Source of the DNA: Pseudomonas capsici
Lineage (GTDB): Bacteria; Pseudomonadota; Gammaproteobacteria; Pseudomonadales; Pseudomonadaceae
DNA length: 64,000 nt
Assembly: GCF_017165765.1 (NCBI RefSeq)
Contig: NZ_JAFGZD010000023.1
Location: 18,293 to 82,292, forward strand
Direction of reading: 5' to 3'
Positions 1-11,689 of the stretch are shown here, piece after piece. Below the pieces are notes generated by a model. The model was given only the letters and a program-made list of their open reading frames with translations, was not told where the DNA came from and made no database searches. Made by a program: the position numbers and the translations under genes. Every line of letters begins with the position of its first letter. Position 1 is the first letter of the stretch.

Positions 1-1
1 A

Positions 2-610
2 ACCATTCACGTGCTGCAAGGTGAGCGTAAGCAAGCCGGTCAGAACAAGTCTCTGGGCAAGTTCGATCTGGCCGAGATTCCACCAGCTCCACGTGGCGTT
101 CCACAGATCGAAGTAACCTTCGACATCGACGCCAACGGCATCCTGCACGTAGGCGCGAAAGACAAGGCGACCGGCAAGCAGCAGTCCATCGTGATCAAGG
201 CCAACTCGGGTCTGTCGGATGAAGAAATCCAGCAGATGATCCGCGACGCTGAAGCCAACAGCGAAGAAGACCGCAAGTTCGAAGAGCTGGCATCTGCCCG
301 TAACCAGGGCGATGCACTGGTTCACTCGACTCGCAAGATGGTCAGCGATGCTGGCGACAAGGTGACCGCAGAAGAGAAGACCGCTGTCGAGGCTGCTGTG
401 GTTGCTCTGGAAGCTGCCGTCAAGGGCGACGACAAGGCTGCTATCGAAGCCAAGATCGAAGAGCTGTCCAAGGTTTCCGCGCCAATCGCTCAGAAAATGT
501 ACGCTGAGCAGGCCGAAAACCCGGAAGCGGCCGCCAAGCCAGCTGAAGAAAAAGCCAAGGCCGACGACGTCGTCGATGCCGAGTTTGAAGAAGTGAAAGA
601 CCACAAGTAA
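2..610 (+). CDS. dnaK: Chaperone DnaK (Hsp70), C-terminal part only
   Basis: The frame is open from the window edge and ends at 610, so about 200 C-terminal residues are visible. They match the end of the Hsp70 substrate-binding beta domain (DIDANGILHV), the helical lid and the typical enterobacterial/pseudomonad tail DVVDAEFEEVKD. DnaK is the cytosolic ATP-dependent chaperone that works with DnaJ and GrpE on unfolded proteins. The ATPase domain lies outside the window. dnaJ follows 324 bp downstream on the same strand, as usual for the heat-shock cluster. Identity is secure from sequence plus context. Confidence 0.97.
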   Translation, partial: TIHVLQGERKQAGQNKSLGKFDLAEIPPAPRGVPQIEVTFDIDANGILHVGAKDKATGKQQSIVIKANSGLSDEEIQQMIRDAEANSEEDRKFEELASARNQGDALVHSTRKMVSDAGDKVTAEEKTAVEAAVVALEAAVKGDDKAAIEAKIEELSKVSAPIAQKMYAEQAENPEAAAKPAEEKAKADDVVDAEFEEVKDHK

Positions 611-671
611 GCGCAGGCTTGCTTGAAAGCCAGTTGACCCGTTCCGAGCGGTGGCTGGTAGGATGTCGCCG

Positions 672-691
672 CGCGGGAGCTTGCTCCCGCG
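672..691. repeat. REP-like palindrome between dnaK and dnaJ
   Basis: Two 9-base arms, CGCGGGAGC and GCTCCCGCG, are separated by two bases. GC-rich palindromes of this form are typical of pseudomonad repetitive extragenic palindromes, and the element could also act as a dnaK transcript end. The rest of the 611-934 gap holds a possible dnaJ promoter and no gene I can support. Confidence 0.55.
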
Positions 692-839
692 TTGGCGTGT
701 CTGGAACAGGCAAAATTCCGGCGTGCGGATTTTGGTCCGTGCGCCCTGTGGCAAGGCTGTCATGCTCCTGCGTGGCGGCTCGTTCTGCCGCTTTCTCGGT
801 CAGGCAACTGGCTGTCTAAACAAGACCAGGATCGTTGAA

Positions 840-868
840 TTGACGTGAGTTGGGTCCGGGCCTGTATG
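840..868 (+). promoter_or_regulatory. Possible promoter for dnaJ
   Basis: TTGACG at 840-845 and TGTATG at 863-868 are spaced by 17 bases, 67 bases before the dnaJ ATG. The -10 is only a moderate match. I did not see a clear heat-shock (sigma-32) pair here, so dnaJ may also be read from the dnaK promoter. Weak prediction. Confidence 0.3.
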
Positions 869-934
869 GGGCTCAACGAGTTTGGCAAGGCTCAGGAGGG
901 TTTTGCCGGACGTCCTCAAGAGTGCGGAAGAATT

Positions 935-2068
935 ATGGCAAAGCGTGATTATTACGAAGTGTTGGGGGTGGAGCGGGGCGCCAGCGAGGCTGAGCTGAAA
1001 AAGGCTTACCGCCGCCTTGCGATGAAGCATCACCCTGACCGCAACCCTGATGACAAGGCTGCGGAAGAGGCGTTCAAAGAGGCCAACGAGGCCTATGAAG
1101 TTCTGTCCGATGCCAGCAAGCGTGCGGCATACGATCAGTACGGTCATGCCGGCATAGATCCGAGCATGGGTGGCGGCGGTTTCGGTGGCGGTGCTGGCGG
1201 TGCGAACTTCTCCGATATCTTCGGTGACGTGTTCAGTGACTTCTTCGGCGGTGGCCGTGGGGGTGGCGGTCGTGGCGGCGCACAGCGCGGCAGCGATCTG
1301 CGCTACACGCTTGAGCTGGATCTCGAAGAGGCGGTTCGCGGTACTACCGTCAATATCCGTGTTCCGACGCTGGTCAATTGCAAGCCTTGCGATGGCAGCG
1401 GCGCGAAGAAGGGTTCTTCGCCAGTTACTTGCCCGACATGTGGCGGTATTGGCCAGGTGCGCATGCAGCAGGGGTTCTTCTCCGTGCAGCAGACCTGCCC
1501 TCGTTGCCATGGTCACGGCAAGATCATTTCCGATCCGTGCGATTCCTGCCATGGCGAAGGCCGTGTCGAAGAATCCAAGACCCTGTCGGTCAAGGTTCCG
1601 CCGGGTGTCGATACCGGTGACCGTATCCGTCTGTCCGGTGAAGGTGAAGTGGGCTCCCAGGGCGGGCCGACCGGCGACCTGTACGTTGTGATCAATGTGC
1701 GTGAGCACGCCATTTTCCAGCGCGACGGCAAGCATCTGTATTGCGAAGTGCCGATCAGTTTCACTGACGCGGCGCTGGGTGGTGAGCTTGAAGTGCCGAC
1801 GCTGGATGGTCGGGTCAAGTTGAAGATTCCTGAAGGTACCCAGACCGGCAAGCAGTTCCGCTTGCGTGGCAAGGGTGTGGCTCCGGTGCGTGGCGGCGGT
1901 GCTGGCGACCTGATGTGCCGGGTAGCGGTTGAAACGCCGGTCAATCTCGGCAAGCGTCAGCGTGAGCTGCTCGAAGAGTTCCGTACCTCCCTTGAAGGCG
2001 ACGACTCCCACTCCCCGAAAGCCAGTGGCTGGTTCGAGGGTGTGAAGCGTTTCTTCGGTGACTTGTAA
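935..2068 (+). CDS. dnaJ: Chaperone DnaJ (Hsp40)
   Basis: Co-chaperone that delivers unfolded proteins to DnaK and stimulates its ATPase. The 377-residue product has the N-terminal J domain with HPD at residues 33-35, a Gly/Phe-rich linker (about 76-115) and four CxxCxGxG zinc-binding repeats starting at residues 149, 166, 188 and 202, followed by the C-terminal substrate-binding domains. The frame is open 30 codons further upstream, but ATG 935 is chosen because it gives the canonical MAKRDYYEVLG start. It lies between dnaK and dapB, the conserved Pseudomonas order. Confidence 0.97.
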   Translation: MAKRDYYEVLGVERGASEAELKKAYRRLAMKHHPDRNPDDKAAEEAFKEANEAYEVLSDASKRAAYDQYGHAGIDPSMGGGGFGGGAGGANFSDIFGDVFSDFFGGGRGGGGRGGAQRGSDLRYTLELDLEEAVRGTTVNIRVPTLVNCKPCDGSGAKKGSSPVTCPTCGGIGQVRMQQGFFSVQQTCPRCHGHGKIISDPCDSCHGEGRVEESKTLSVKVPPGVDTGDRIRLSGEGEVGSQGGPTGDLYVVINVREHAIFQRDGKHLYCEVPISFTDAALGGELEVPTLDGRVKLKIPEGTQTGKQFRLRGKGVAPVRGGGAGDLMCRVAVETPVNLGKRQRELLEEFRTSLEGDDSHSPKASGWFEGVKRFFGDL

Positions 2069-2092
2069 GGGCTGACTGGGCAGGAGAAGGTT

Positions 2093-2896
2093 ATGCGACG
2101 TATTGCTGTGGTAGGCGCCGCCGGGCGCATGGGTAAGACTTTGATCGAGGCGGTTCTGTCGGCGCCGGGTGCCGGGCTGACGGCTGCCATCGATCGTCCG
2201 GACAGCACGCTGGTCGGTGCCGATGCCGGAGAACTGGCGGCGTTGGGTCGTATCGGCGTGCCGTTGTCGGGTGATGTTGCCCGGGTTGCCGACGAGTTCG
2301 ATGTGTTGATCGACTTCACGCACCCTACGGTCACGCTCAAGAATCTGGCTTTCTGCCGCAAGGCGGGCAAGGCCATGATCATCGGCACCACGGGTTTCAG
2401 TGCTGAAGAGAAACTGCAACTGGCTGAGGCGGCGAAAGAGATTCCCATCGTTTTTGCTGCCAACTTCAGTGTCGGTGTGAACCTCTGCCTGAAGCTGCTG
2501 GATACGGCTGCTCGCGTGCTGGGTGACGACGTCGATATCGAAATCACCGAAGCTCACCACCGTCACAAGGTCGACGCGCCTTCGGGTACGGCGTTGCGCA
2601 TGGGTGAAGTGGTTGCCGAGGCGCTGGGGCGTGATCTGCAGAAGGTTGCCGTCTATGGCCGTGAAGGTCAGACCGGTGCCCGCGATCGTCAGTCGATCGG
2701 TTTTGCGACCATCAGGGCTGGCGATGTCGTGGGTGACCATACCGTTCTGTTCGCTGCCGATGGCGAGCGTGTCGAGATCACCCACAAGGCTTCCAGCCGC
2801 ATGACATTTGCCAAGGGGGCCGTTCGGGCTGCGATGTGGCTCGATGGCAAGGCTCCTGGTCTTTATGACATGCAGGACGTGCTGGAGCTGCGCTGA
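2093..2896 (+). CDS. dapB: 4-hydroxy-tetrahydrodipicolinate reductase
   Basis: Catalyses the NAD(P)H-dependent reduction step after DapA in the diaminopimelate/lysine pathway, supplying peptidoglycan cross-link precursor. The 267-residue protein has the N-terminal nucleotide-binding motif GAAGRMG (residues 8-14) and the family active-site stretch EAHHRHKVDAPSGTA (153-167), which carries the catalytic histidine pair and lysine. Length is normal for the family. It starts 24 bases after dnaJ with an AGGAG-type ribosome site, so the two are probably cotranscribed. A strong terminator-like hairpin lies 130 bases past its end, before carA. Confidence 0.97.
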   Translation: MRRIAVVGAAGRMGKTLIEAVLSAPGAGLTAAIDRPDSTLVGADAGELAALGRIGVPLSGDVARVADEFDVLIDFTHPTVTLKNLAFCRKAGKAMIIGTTGFSAEEKLQLAEAAKEIPIVFAANFSVGVNLCLKLLDTAARVLGDDVDIEITEAHHRHKVDAPSGTALRMGEVVAEALGRDLQKVAVYGREGQTGARDRQSIGFATIRAGDVVGDHTVLFAADGERVEITHKASSRMTFAKGAVRAAMWLDGKAPGLYDMQDVLELR

Positions 2897-3027
2897 TTGC
2901 AAGTGCCGGATTCAGCCTTGTCGCATTCCGTGGGTTTTCGGGCTCATTGGTGGTAGACCCAAAAAGGGTTTTTCTGTAAGCTACAGCTTTAGTGTGTCCA
3001 CTAAAAGCGCGCAGATGAATCTATAAG

Positions 3028-3064
3028 AAAGCGGGGTGACGTATCTACGTCATTCCGCTTTTTT
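3028..3064 (+). terminator. Intrinsic terminator or attenuator in the carA leader
   Basis: A 15-bp stem (3028-3042 with 3047-3061, two G-T pairs, loop ATCT) runs straight into a T tract at 3059-3064, only 45 bases before the carA start. It can end dapB transcription or act as an attenuator for carAB; upstream of it GTG 2994 opens a 10-codon frame ending at 3026. Pyrimidine/arginine control of carAB is known in Pseudomonas; that this hairpin mediates it is inference. Confidence 0.7.
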
Positions 3065-3109
3065 GCAACCTGCGATCGCCCTTTCAGGCTTTATTTACGG
3101 GAGGTCTTC

Positions 3110-4246
3110 TTGACTAAGCCAGCCATACTCGCCCTTGCTGATGGCAGCATTTTTCGTGGCCAAGCCATTGGAGCCGACGGGCAAACCGTTGGTGAGGTGG
3201 TGTTCAACACCGCAATGACCGGCTATCAGGAAATCCTTACCGATCCTTCCTATGCCCAGCAAATCGTTACTCTGACTTACCCGCACATCGGCAACACAGG
3301 CACCACGCCTGAAGACGCCGAATCGAATCGCGTATGGTCCGCAGGCCTGGTGATCCGTGACCTGCCACTGGTTTCCAGCAACTGGCGCAACAAGCAGCCA
3401 CTGGACGAGTACCTCAAGGCCAACAACGTTGTGGCCATCGCAGGCATCGATACCCGTCGCCTGACCCGCATCCTGCGTGAGAAAGGCGCACAGAACGGCT
3501 GCATCGTTGCCGGTGACAACATTTCCGAAGAGGCCGCAATCGCAGCCGCTCGCGGCTTCCCGGGCCTCAAGGGCATGGATCTGGCCAAGGTGGTCAGCAC
3601 CAAGGACAGCTACGAGTGGCGTTCCAGTGTCTGGAGCCTGAAGACCGACAGCCATCCTGAAATCCCTGCCGCCGAGTTGCCATACCACGTCGTGGCCTAC
3701 GACTACGGCGTCAAGGTCAACATCCTGCGCATGCTGGTCGAGCGCGGTTGCCGCGTGACCGTGGTTCCGGCGCAAACGCCGGCCAGCGATGTACTGGCCT
3801 ACAGCCCGGACGGTGTCTTCCTGTCCAACGGCCCTGGCGACCCCGAGCCATGCGACTACGCCATCAAGGCCATCAAGGAAGTCCTGGAAACCGAGATTCC
3901 GGTTTTCGGTATCTGCCTGGGTCACCAGTTGCTGGCTCTGGCTTCCGGTGCCAAGACGGTAAAAATGGGTCACGGCCATCACGGTGCCAACCACCCGGTC
4001 CAGGATCTGGACACCGGCGTCGTCATGATCACCAGCCAGAACCACGGTTTTGCGGTTGACGAGTCGACCCTCCCGGGTAACGTGCGCGCCATCCACAAGT
4101 CGCTGTTCGACGGTACCCTGCAGGGTATCGAGCGTACCGACAAGAGCGCGTTCAGCTTCCAGGGTCACCCTGAAGCAAGCCCGGGCCCGAATGACGTTGC
4201 CCCACTGTTTGATCGCTTTATCGAAGCCATGGCCAAGCGTCGCTGA
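3110..4246 (+). CDS. carA: Carbamoyl-phosphate synthase small subunit (glutaminase)
   Basis: Hydrolyses glutamine and passes ammonia to CarB for carbamoyl phosphate, which feeds arginine and pyrimidine synthesis. The 378-residue protein has the CarA N-terminal domain (GYQEILTDPSY) and a class I glutamine amidotransferase domain with the triad Cys269 (GICLGHQ), His353 and Glu355 (GHPEAS). The start is TTG at 3110, with a good GGAGG site at 3100-3104; the protein then begins TKPAILALADG as in other pseudomonads. carB follows after 136 bases that contain a nested hairpin. Confidence 0.96.
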   Translation: MTKPAILALADGSIFRGQAIGADGQTVGEVVFNTAMTGYQEILTDPSYAQQIVTLTYPHIGNTGTTPEDAESNRVWSAGLVIRDLPLVSSNWRNKQPLDEYLKANNVVAIAGIDTRRLTRILREKGAQNGCIVAGDNISEEAAIAAARGFPGLKGMDLAKVVSTKDSYEWRSSVWSLKTDSHPEIPAAELPYHVVAYDYGVKVNILRMLVERGCRVTVVPAQTPASDVLAYSPDGVFLSNGPGDPEPCDYAIKAIKEVLETEIPVFGICLGHQLLALASGAKTVKMGHGHHGANHPVQDLDTGVVMITSQNHGFAVDESTLPGNVRAIHKSLFDGTLQGIERTDKSAFSFQGHPEASPGPNDVAPLFDRFIEAMAKRR

Positions 4247-4278
4247 GCGGTTGCCTTGAGAATGTAATAAGCACGTGC

Positions 4279-4322
4279 CCAGGGTGGCCCCGGACGATGA
4301 GTCCGGTTGTCGCCACCCCTGG
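4279..4322 (+). repeat. Nested hairpin between carA and carB
   Basis: An outer stem CCAGGGTGGC (4279-4288) can pair with GCCACCCCTGG (4312-4322, one bulge) and encloses a perfect inner hairpin CCGGAC/GTCCGG (4290-4295 with 4301-4306). There is no T tract, so a processing or stability element within the carAB transcript is more likely than a terminator. Function is inference. Confidence 0.5.
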
Positions 4323-4382
4323 TACCGCAAAGAAATGTTCAAGACGGCTTGCCGACTGACCTACGGATTTGAGTGACAACCC

Positions 4383-7600
<3,218 letters not shown>

Positions 7601-7604
<4 letters not shown>

Positions 7605-8077
7605 TCAAATACCCAATGACTGTCCAGGGCGCTCGCGCCCTGGAAGAAGAATTGACGCATCTGACCAAGGTTGTTCGTCCAAAACTCAGCCAGGACATCG
7701 GTACTGCGCGTGAGCTGGGCGACCTCAAGGAAAACGCCGAATACCATGCTGCCCGCGAGCAGCAGGGTATGGTCGAGGCACGTATCCGTGATATCGAAGG
7801 CCGCATGCAGAATGCGGTCATCATCGACGTCACCACCATTCCCCATACGGGGAAGGTGATTTTCGGTACGACTGTCCAGATCGCCAACGTTGAAACCGAT
7901 GAGTCCGTGACCTATCAGATCGTTGGAGAAGACGAGGCCGACATCAAACTGGGCAAGATCTCCGTCGGTTCGCCTATCGCTCGTGCCTTGATTGCCAAGG
8001 AAGAGGGTGATGTGGTGGCGGTGAAAACGCCAAGCGGTCTCATCGAGTACGAGATCATTGAAGTCCGTCACGTTTGA
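7601..8077 (+). CDS. greA: Transcription elongation factor GreA
   Basis: Enters the RNA polymerase secondary channel and stimulates cleavage of backtracked transcripts. The 158-residue protein has the N-terminal coiled-coil finger with the acidic tip region (DLKENAEYHAAREQQ, about residues 41-55) and the FKBP-like C-terminal domain (VSVGSPIARALI type). Family length is 158. It starts inside the carB stop codon, so it belongs to the carAB transcript; a small membrane-protein gene overlaps its end. Confidence 0.97.
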
Positions 8078-8498
8078 TGGGTTGCGCCCGTTTCCAGCGG
8101 GCGCAATTGTCTGGCAGCTTGTCCAGACCTTATGGGTGGGCGGGCTGGTCCTCTTGCATCTGGCGACATTGGCGGTGCTCGATCAGACAGGCCTTGCGCC
8201 GCTGTTCATCGATCAGTTCGCCAGTCGTGCGAGTGCTTTGCTGGTCGCTTTTGCGGCAGCCTGTGTGGTGCTGCAACTGGCGTTGCTGGTCCGTTTCGAG
8301 CGGCTGGCAAGTGTCTGGCGGGATTTTCGCGGGCAATTGCTTTCAATTGCCTTGCTGTCGTCAGCCGTCTATTACGTGCTGCGACACTGGTTTGCCGGTG
8401 CTCTGCACTGGCAATTGCTGAGTTATCTGGTGCTGGCGTTGAGCGGCTTGTTACTGGTCTTGCAGCCGGTGCCGGGAAGGAGCAGCAGGGCGCGCTGA
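8058..8498 (+). CDS. Small inner-membrane protein, DUF4149-like
   Basis: A 146-residue hydrophobic protein with about four predicted membrane segments (roughly residues 18-38, 60-78, 93-110 and 118-138) and an early WQLVQTLWVGGLVLLH stretch typical of DUF4149 proteins. No biochemical function is known. The frame begins at TTG 8058, which overlaps the greA end by 20 bases; TTG 8082 is an alternative, and neither has a strong ribosome site. An equivalent gene sits between greA and yhbY in other pseudomonads, which supports it as real. Its stop lies inside a terminator hairpin. Confidence 0.75.
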   Translation: MKSVTFDGLRPFPAGAIVWQLVQTLWVGGLVLLHLATLAVLDQTGLAPLFIDQFASRASALLVAFAAACVVLQLALLVRFERLASVWRDFRGQLLSIALLSSAVYYVLRHWFAGALHWQLLSYLVLALSGLLLVLQPVPGRSSRAR

Positions 8499-8514
8499 AG
8501 GCGCCCTGGCTTTT
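8486..8514 (+). terminator. Terminator after the carB-greA-DUF4149 operon
   Basis: CAGGGCGC (8486-8493) pairs with GCGCCCTG (8501-8508) and is followed by GCTTTT. The element overlaps the stop codon of the DUF4149 gene and separates it from convergent yhbY. Confidence 0.65.
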
Positions 8515-8519
8515 GAAAA

Positions 8520-8828
8520 TCAGCTTGCGCGGTGGACGTTGGACAGTTGCTTGTTTACCTTTGGGTTCTTGCGATAGATCAGCGCCATTTTGCCGATGAC
8601 CTGTACGAGGTCCGCTGAACCGGCCTTGCAGAGTTCTGCAATGGTCTGAAGGCGGCTTTCGCGATCGAGGATGTTGAGTTTGATCTTGATCAGCTCGTGA
8701 TCGCTCAGTGCACGCTCGAGTTCGGCGAGCACACCTTCAGTCAAACCATTGTCAGCCACTATCAATACTGGTTTCAGATGGTGGCCAATGGATTTGTATT
8801 GTTTCTTCTGCTCTTGAGTGAGCGGCAT
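8520..8828 (-). CDS. yhbY: Ribosome assembly RNA-binding protein YhbY
   Basis: A 102-residue CRM-domain protein, the usual length of bacterial YhbY, which associates with the large ribosomal subunit precursor. It covers the whole family pattern: LTQEQKKQYKSIGHHLKPV near the N-terminus, the NGLTEGV turn in the middle and a C-terminal GKMALIYRKNP stretch. It is divergent from rlmE, another large-subunit maturation gene, with about 107 bases between them holding both promoters. Assignment is by family resemblance and context. Confidence 0.92.
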   Translation of the reverse strand: MPLTQEQKKQYKSIGHHLKPVLIVADNGLTEGVLAELERALSDHELIKIKLNILDRESRLQTIAELCKAGSADLVQVIGKMALIYRKNPKVNKQLSNVHRAS

Positions 8829-8935
8829 AATCTGACCCCTGCGTCTGATCTTGTAAAAAAAGCGGCGGCCAGTTTACCCGAGCGAATCCGGGACCGCCCA
8901 CTTAATCACGACTCGTTTTATTTTCGAGGTGCCCC

Positions 8936-9586
8936 GTGGCCCGTTCCAAGTCAAGCCATAACTGGCTCAAAGAACACTTTGATGACAAATACGTCAAAAT
9001 GGCGCAGAAGGACGGTTACCGTTCTCGTGCCAGCTACAAGCTTCTGGAGATCCAGGAGAAAGACAAAATCATCCGTCCAGGCATGACGGTTATCGACCTG
9101 GGTGCAGCACCGGGCGGGTGGTCGCAAGTGACCAGTCGTCTGATTGGTGGTCAGGGTCGGCTGATTGCGTCCGATATCCTGGAGATGGACAGCATTCCCG
9201 ATGTGACCTTCATTCAGGGTGACTTCACCGAGGACGCCGTTCTCGCTCAGATCCTGGAAGCTGTCGGTAATACGCAGGTAGACCTTGTGATTTCCGATAT
9301 GGCCCCCAATATGAGTGGATTGAGCGCAGTGGACATGCCGCGTGCAATGTTTCTCTGTGAGTTGGCTCTGGATCTGGCAGGCCGTGTCTTGCGTCCGGGT
9401 GGCGATTTTCTGATCAAGGTCTTCCAGGGTGAAGGCTTCGATGTGTATCACAAGGAAATTCGCAAGCTCTTCGACAAGGTGCAGATGCGCAAGCCATTGT
9501 CGTCGCGTGACAGGTCCCGCGAGCAATATCTGCTGGCTCGCGGGTTTCGCGCAATAGAAGGTGCTGCCAGCGATGAGCGCCTTTGA
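8936..9586 (+). CDS. rlmE: 23S rRNA 2'-O-ribose U2552 methyltransferase (RrmJ/FtsJ)
   Basis: Methylates the ribose of U2552 in the A loop of 23S rRNA on the 50S subunit using SAM. The 216-residue protein has the SAM-binding motif VIDLGAAPGGWSQV (52-65) and the catalytic K-D-K-E set at Lys35, Asp121 (ISDMAPN), Lys161 (FLIKVFQGEG) and Glu196. Start is GTG 8936 behind a GAGG site at about 8926. In proteobacteria this gene precedes ftsH, as it does here (184 bases). Confidence 0.97.
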   Translation: MARSKSSHNWLKEHFDDKYVKMAQKDGYRSRASYKLLEIQEKDKIIRPGMTVIDLGAAPGGWSQVTSRLIGGQGRLIASDILEMDSIPDVTFIQGDFTEDAVLAQILEAVGNTQVDLVISDMAPNMSGLSAVDMPRAMFLCELALDLAGRVLRPGGDFLIKVFQGEGFDVYHKEIRKLFDKVQMRKPLSSRDRSREQYLLARGFRAIEGAASDERL

Positions 9587-9770
9587 AGGCAGCCGATAGC
9601 TTTTTTCAAATGGCTATGCTGATGGCGCATGTACGACCATCATGTAGTGAAAGTTTCACAAAGGGTTACAGACGGTGCCTGCCACATCTGTAGGTTCTGT
9701 AGTAAGTTAGGCCGGTGAATATCATGCGAGGCACGCTTCCTGCGTGGAGCTTGCTTCAGAGGGTAGCTAA

Positions 9771-11681
9771 TTGAACGATATGGCAAAGAATTTGATCCTG
9801 TGGTTGATCATCGCGGCAGTCCTGGTGACGGTGATGAACAACTTCTCCAGCCCGAACGAGCCGCAGACCCTCAACTACTCCGAGTTCATCCAGCAGGTCA
9901 AGGATGGCAAGGTCGAGAAGGTTTCCGTGGACGGCGCCGTCATCACAGGCAAGCGCACTGATGGCGACACCTTCAAGACCATTCGTCCTGCCATTGCAGA
10001 CAACGGTCTGATCGGCGATCTGGTCGATAACAATGTGGTTGTCGAAGGCAAGCAGCCTGAGCAGCAGAGCATCTGGACCCAGTTGCTGGTCGCCAGCTTC
10101 CCGATTCTGGTCATCATTGCGGTGTTCATGTTCTTCATGCGCCAGATGCAAGGTGGCGCGGGCGGCAAGGGCGGCCCGATGAGCTTTGGCAAGAGCAAGG
10201 CGCGTCTGCTTTCCGAAGATCAGGTGAAAACGACCCTGGCCGATGTGGCCGGGTGTGATGAGGCCAAGGAAGAAGTAGGCGAGCTCGTCGAGTTTCTTCG
10301 TGATCCGGGCAAGTTCCAGCGTCTGGGTGGTCGCATTCCGCGCGGCGTGCTGATGGTCGGTCCTCCGGGTACCGGTAAGACACTGCTTGCCAAGGCAATT
10401 GCCGGCGAAGCAAAAGTGCCGTTCTTCACCATTTCCGGTTCCGACTTCGTCGAAATGTTCGTGGGTGTCGGTGCAAGCCGTGTCCGTGACATGTTCGAAC
10501 AGGCCAAGAAACACGCTCCGTGCATCATCTTCATCGACGAAATCGATGCCGTGGGTCGCCATCGTGGCGCTGGCATGGGTGGCGGTCATGACGAGCGCGA
10601 GCAAACCCTCAACCAGTTGCTGGTAGAGATGGACGGCTTTGAAATGAACGATGGCATCATTGTCATCGCCGCTACCAACCGTCCTGACGTACTGGACCCG
10701 GCTCTGCTGCGTCCAGGCCGTTTCGACCGTCAGGTGGTCGTAGGTCTGCCGGACATTCGTGGTCGTGAGCAGATTCTCAAGGTTCATATGCGCAAAGTCC
10801 CGATGGGCGAAGACGTGAATGCTGCGGTCATCGCTCGCGGTACTCCGGGTTTCTCGGGTGCCGACCTGGCCAACCTGGTCAACGAGGCTTCCCTGTTCGC
10901 GGCCCGTGCCAGCAAGCGCATCGTCGAGATGAAGGAATTCGAGCTGGCCAAGGACAAGATCATGATGGGCGCAGAGCGCAAGAGCATGGTCATGTCCGAG
11001 AAGGAAAAGCAGAACACGGCCTACCACGAAGCCGGTCACGCTATCGTCGGTCGTCTGGTGCCTGAGCATGATCCGGTCTACAAGGTGTCGATCATCCCGC
11101 GCGGTCGTGCGCTGGGTGTGACCATGTTCCTGCCGGAAGAAGATCGCTACAGCCTGTCCAAGCGTGCTCTGGTCAGCCAGATCTGCTCCCTGTACGGCGG
11201 TCGTATCGCCGAGGAAATGACGCTGGGCTTCGATGGTGTTACCACCGGTGCTTCCAACGACATCATGCGGGCAAGTCAGATTGCCCGGAACATGGTGACC
11301 AAGTGGGGGTTGTCGGAAAAACTCGGTCCGTTGATGTATTCCGAAGATGAGGATTCAGGCTTCCTGGGTCGTGGCGGCAGCCAGAACTCGAACTTCTCTG
11401 GCGACACCGCCAAGCTGATCGATCTGGAAGTGCGCAGCATCATCGATCACAGCTATAACACCGCCAAGCAGCTTCTCACCGACAACCGTGACAAGCTGGA
11501 TGCGATGGCCGAGGCGCTCATGAAATATGAGACCATCGACTCGGATCAGATCGATGACATCATGGCGGGCCGACCTCCGCGTGAGCCGCGAGACTGGGAA
11601 GGTGGTTCGGGTACCAAAGGCACGCCTGTGCCGGATGCCCGCCCGGAAGCTCCAATCGGCGGTCCTGCTGCTGAACATTAA
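9771..11681 (+). CDS. ftsH: ATP-dependent zinc metalloprotease FtsH
   Basis: Membrane-anchored AAA+ hexameric protease that removes misfolded membrane proteins and regulators such as LpxC and sigma-32. Numbered from TTG 9771, the protein has two N-terminal membrane segments around a short periplasmic domain, Walker A GPPGTGKT (197-204), Walker B FIDEIDA, the SRH arginines (RPGRFDR) and zinc-binding HEAGH (419-423). Two starts are possible: TTG 9771, which is 7 bases from AGAGGG, and ATG 9780 (MAKNLILW, the usual annotated start), 16 bases away. Spacing favours TTG; conservation favours ATG. folP follows after 8 bases. Confidence 0.97.
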   Translation: MNDMAKNLILWLIIAAVLVTVMNNFSSPNEPQTLNYSEFIQQVKDGKVEKVSVDGAVITGKRTDGDTFKTIRPAIADNGLIGDLVDNNVVVEGKQPEQQSIWTQLLVASFPILVIIAVFMFFMRQMQGGAGGKGGPMSFGKSKARLLSEDQVKTTLADVAGCDEAKEEVGELVEFLRDPGKFQRLGGRIPRGVLMVGPPGTGKTLLAKAIAGEAKVPFFTISGSDFVEMFVGVGASRVRDMFEQAKKHAPCIIFIDEIDAVGRHRGAGMGGGHDEREQTLNQLLVEMDGFEMNDGIIVIAATNRPDVLDPALLRPGRFDRQVVVGLPDIRGREQILKVHMRKVPMGEDVNAAVIARGTPGFSGADLANLVNEASLFAARASKRIVEMKEFELAKDKIMMGAERKSMVMSEKEKQNTAYHEAGHAIVGRLVPEHDPVYKVSIIPRGRALGVTMFLPEEDRYSLSKRALVSQICSLYGGRIAEEMTLGFDGVTTGASNDIMRASQIARNMVTKWGLSEKLGPLMYSEDEDSGFLGRGGSQNSNFSGDTAKLIDLEVRSIIDHSYNTAKQLLTDNRDKLDAMAEALMKYETIDSDQIDDIMAGRPPREPRDWEGGSGTKGTPVPDARPEAPIGGPAAEH

Positions 11682-11689
11682 GGTCTGAC

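Noticed and set aside
3110..3160. Untranslated (bypassed) bases near the start of carA, as was once proposed for P. aeruginosa
   Set aside because: The reading frame is uninterrupted and aligns with other CarA proteins. As I recall, later work on Pseudomonas carAB concluded that no such region exists.
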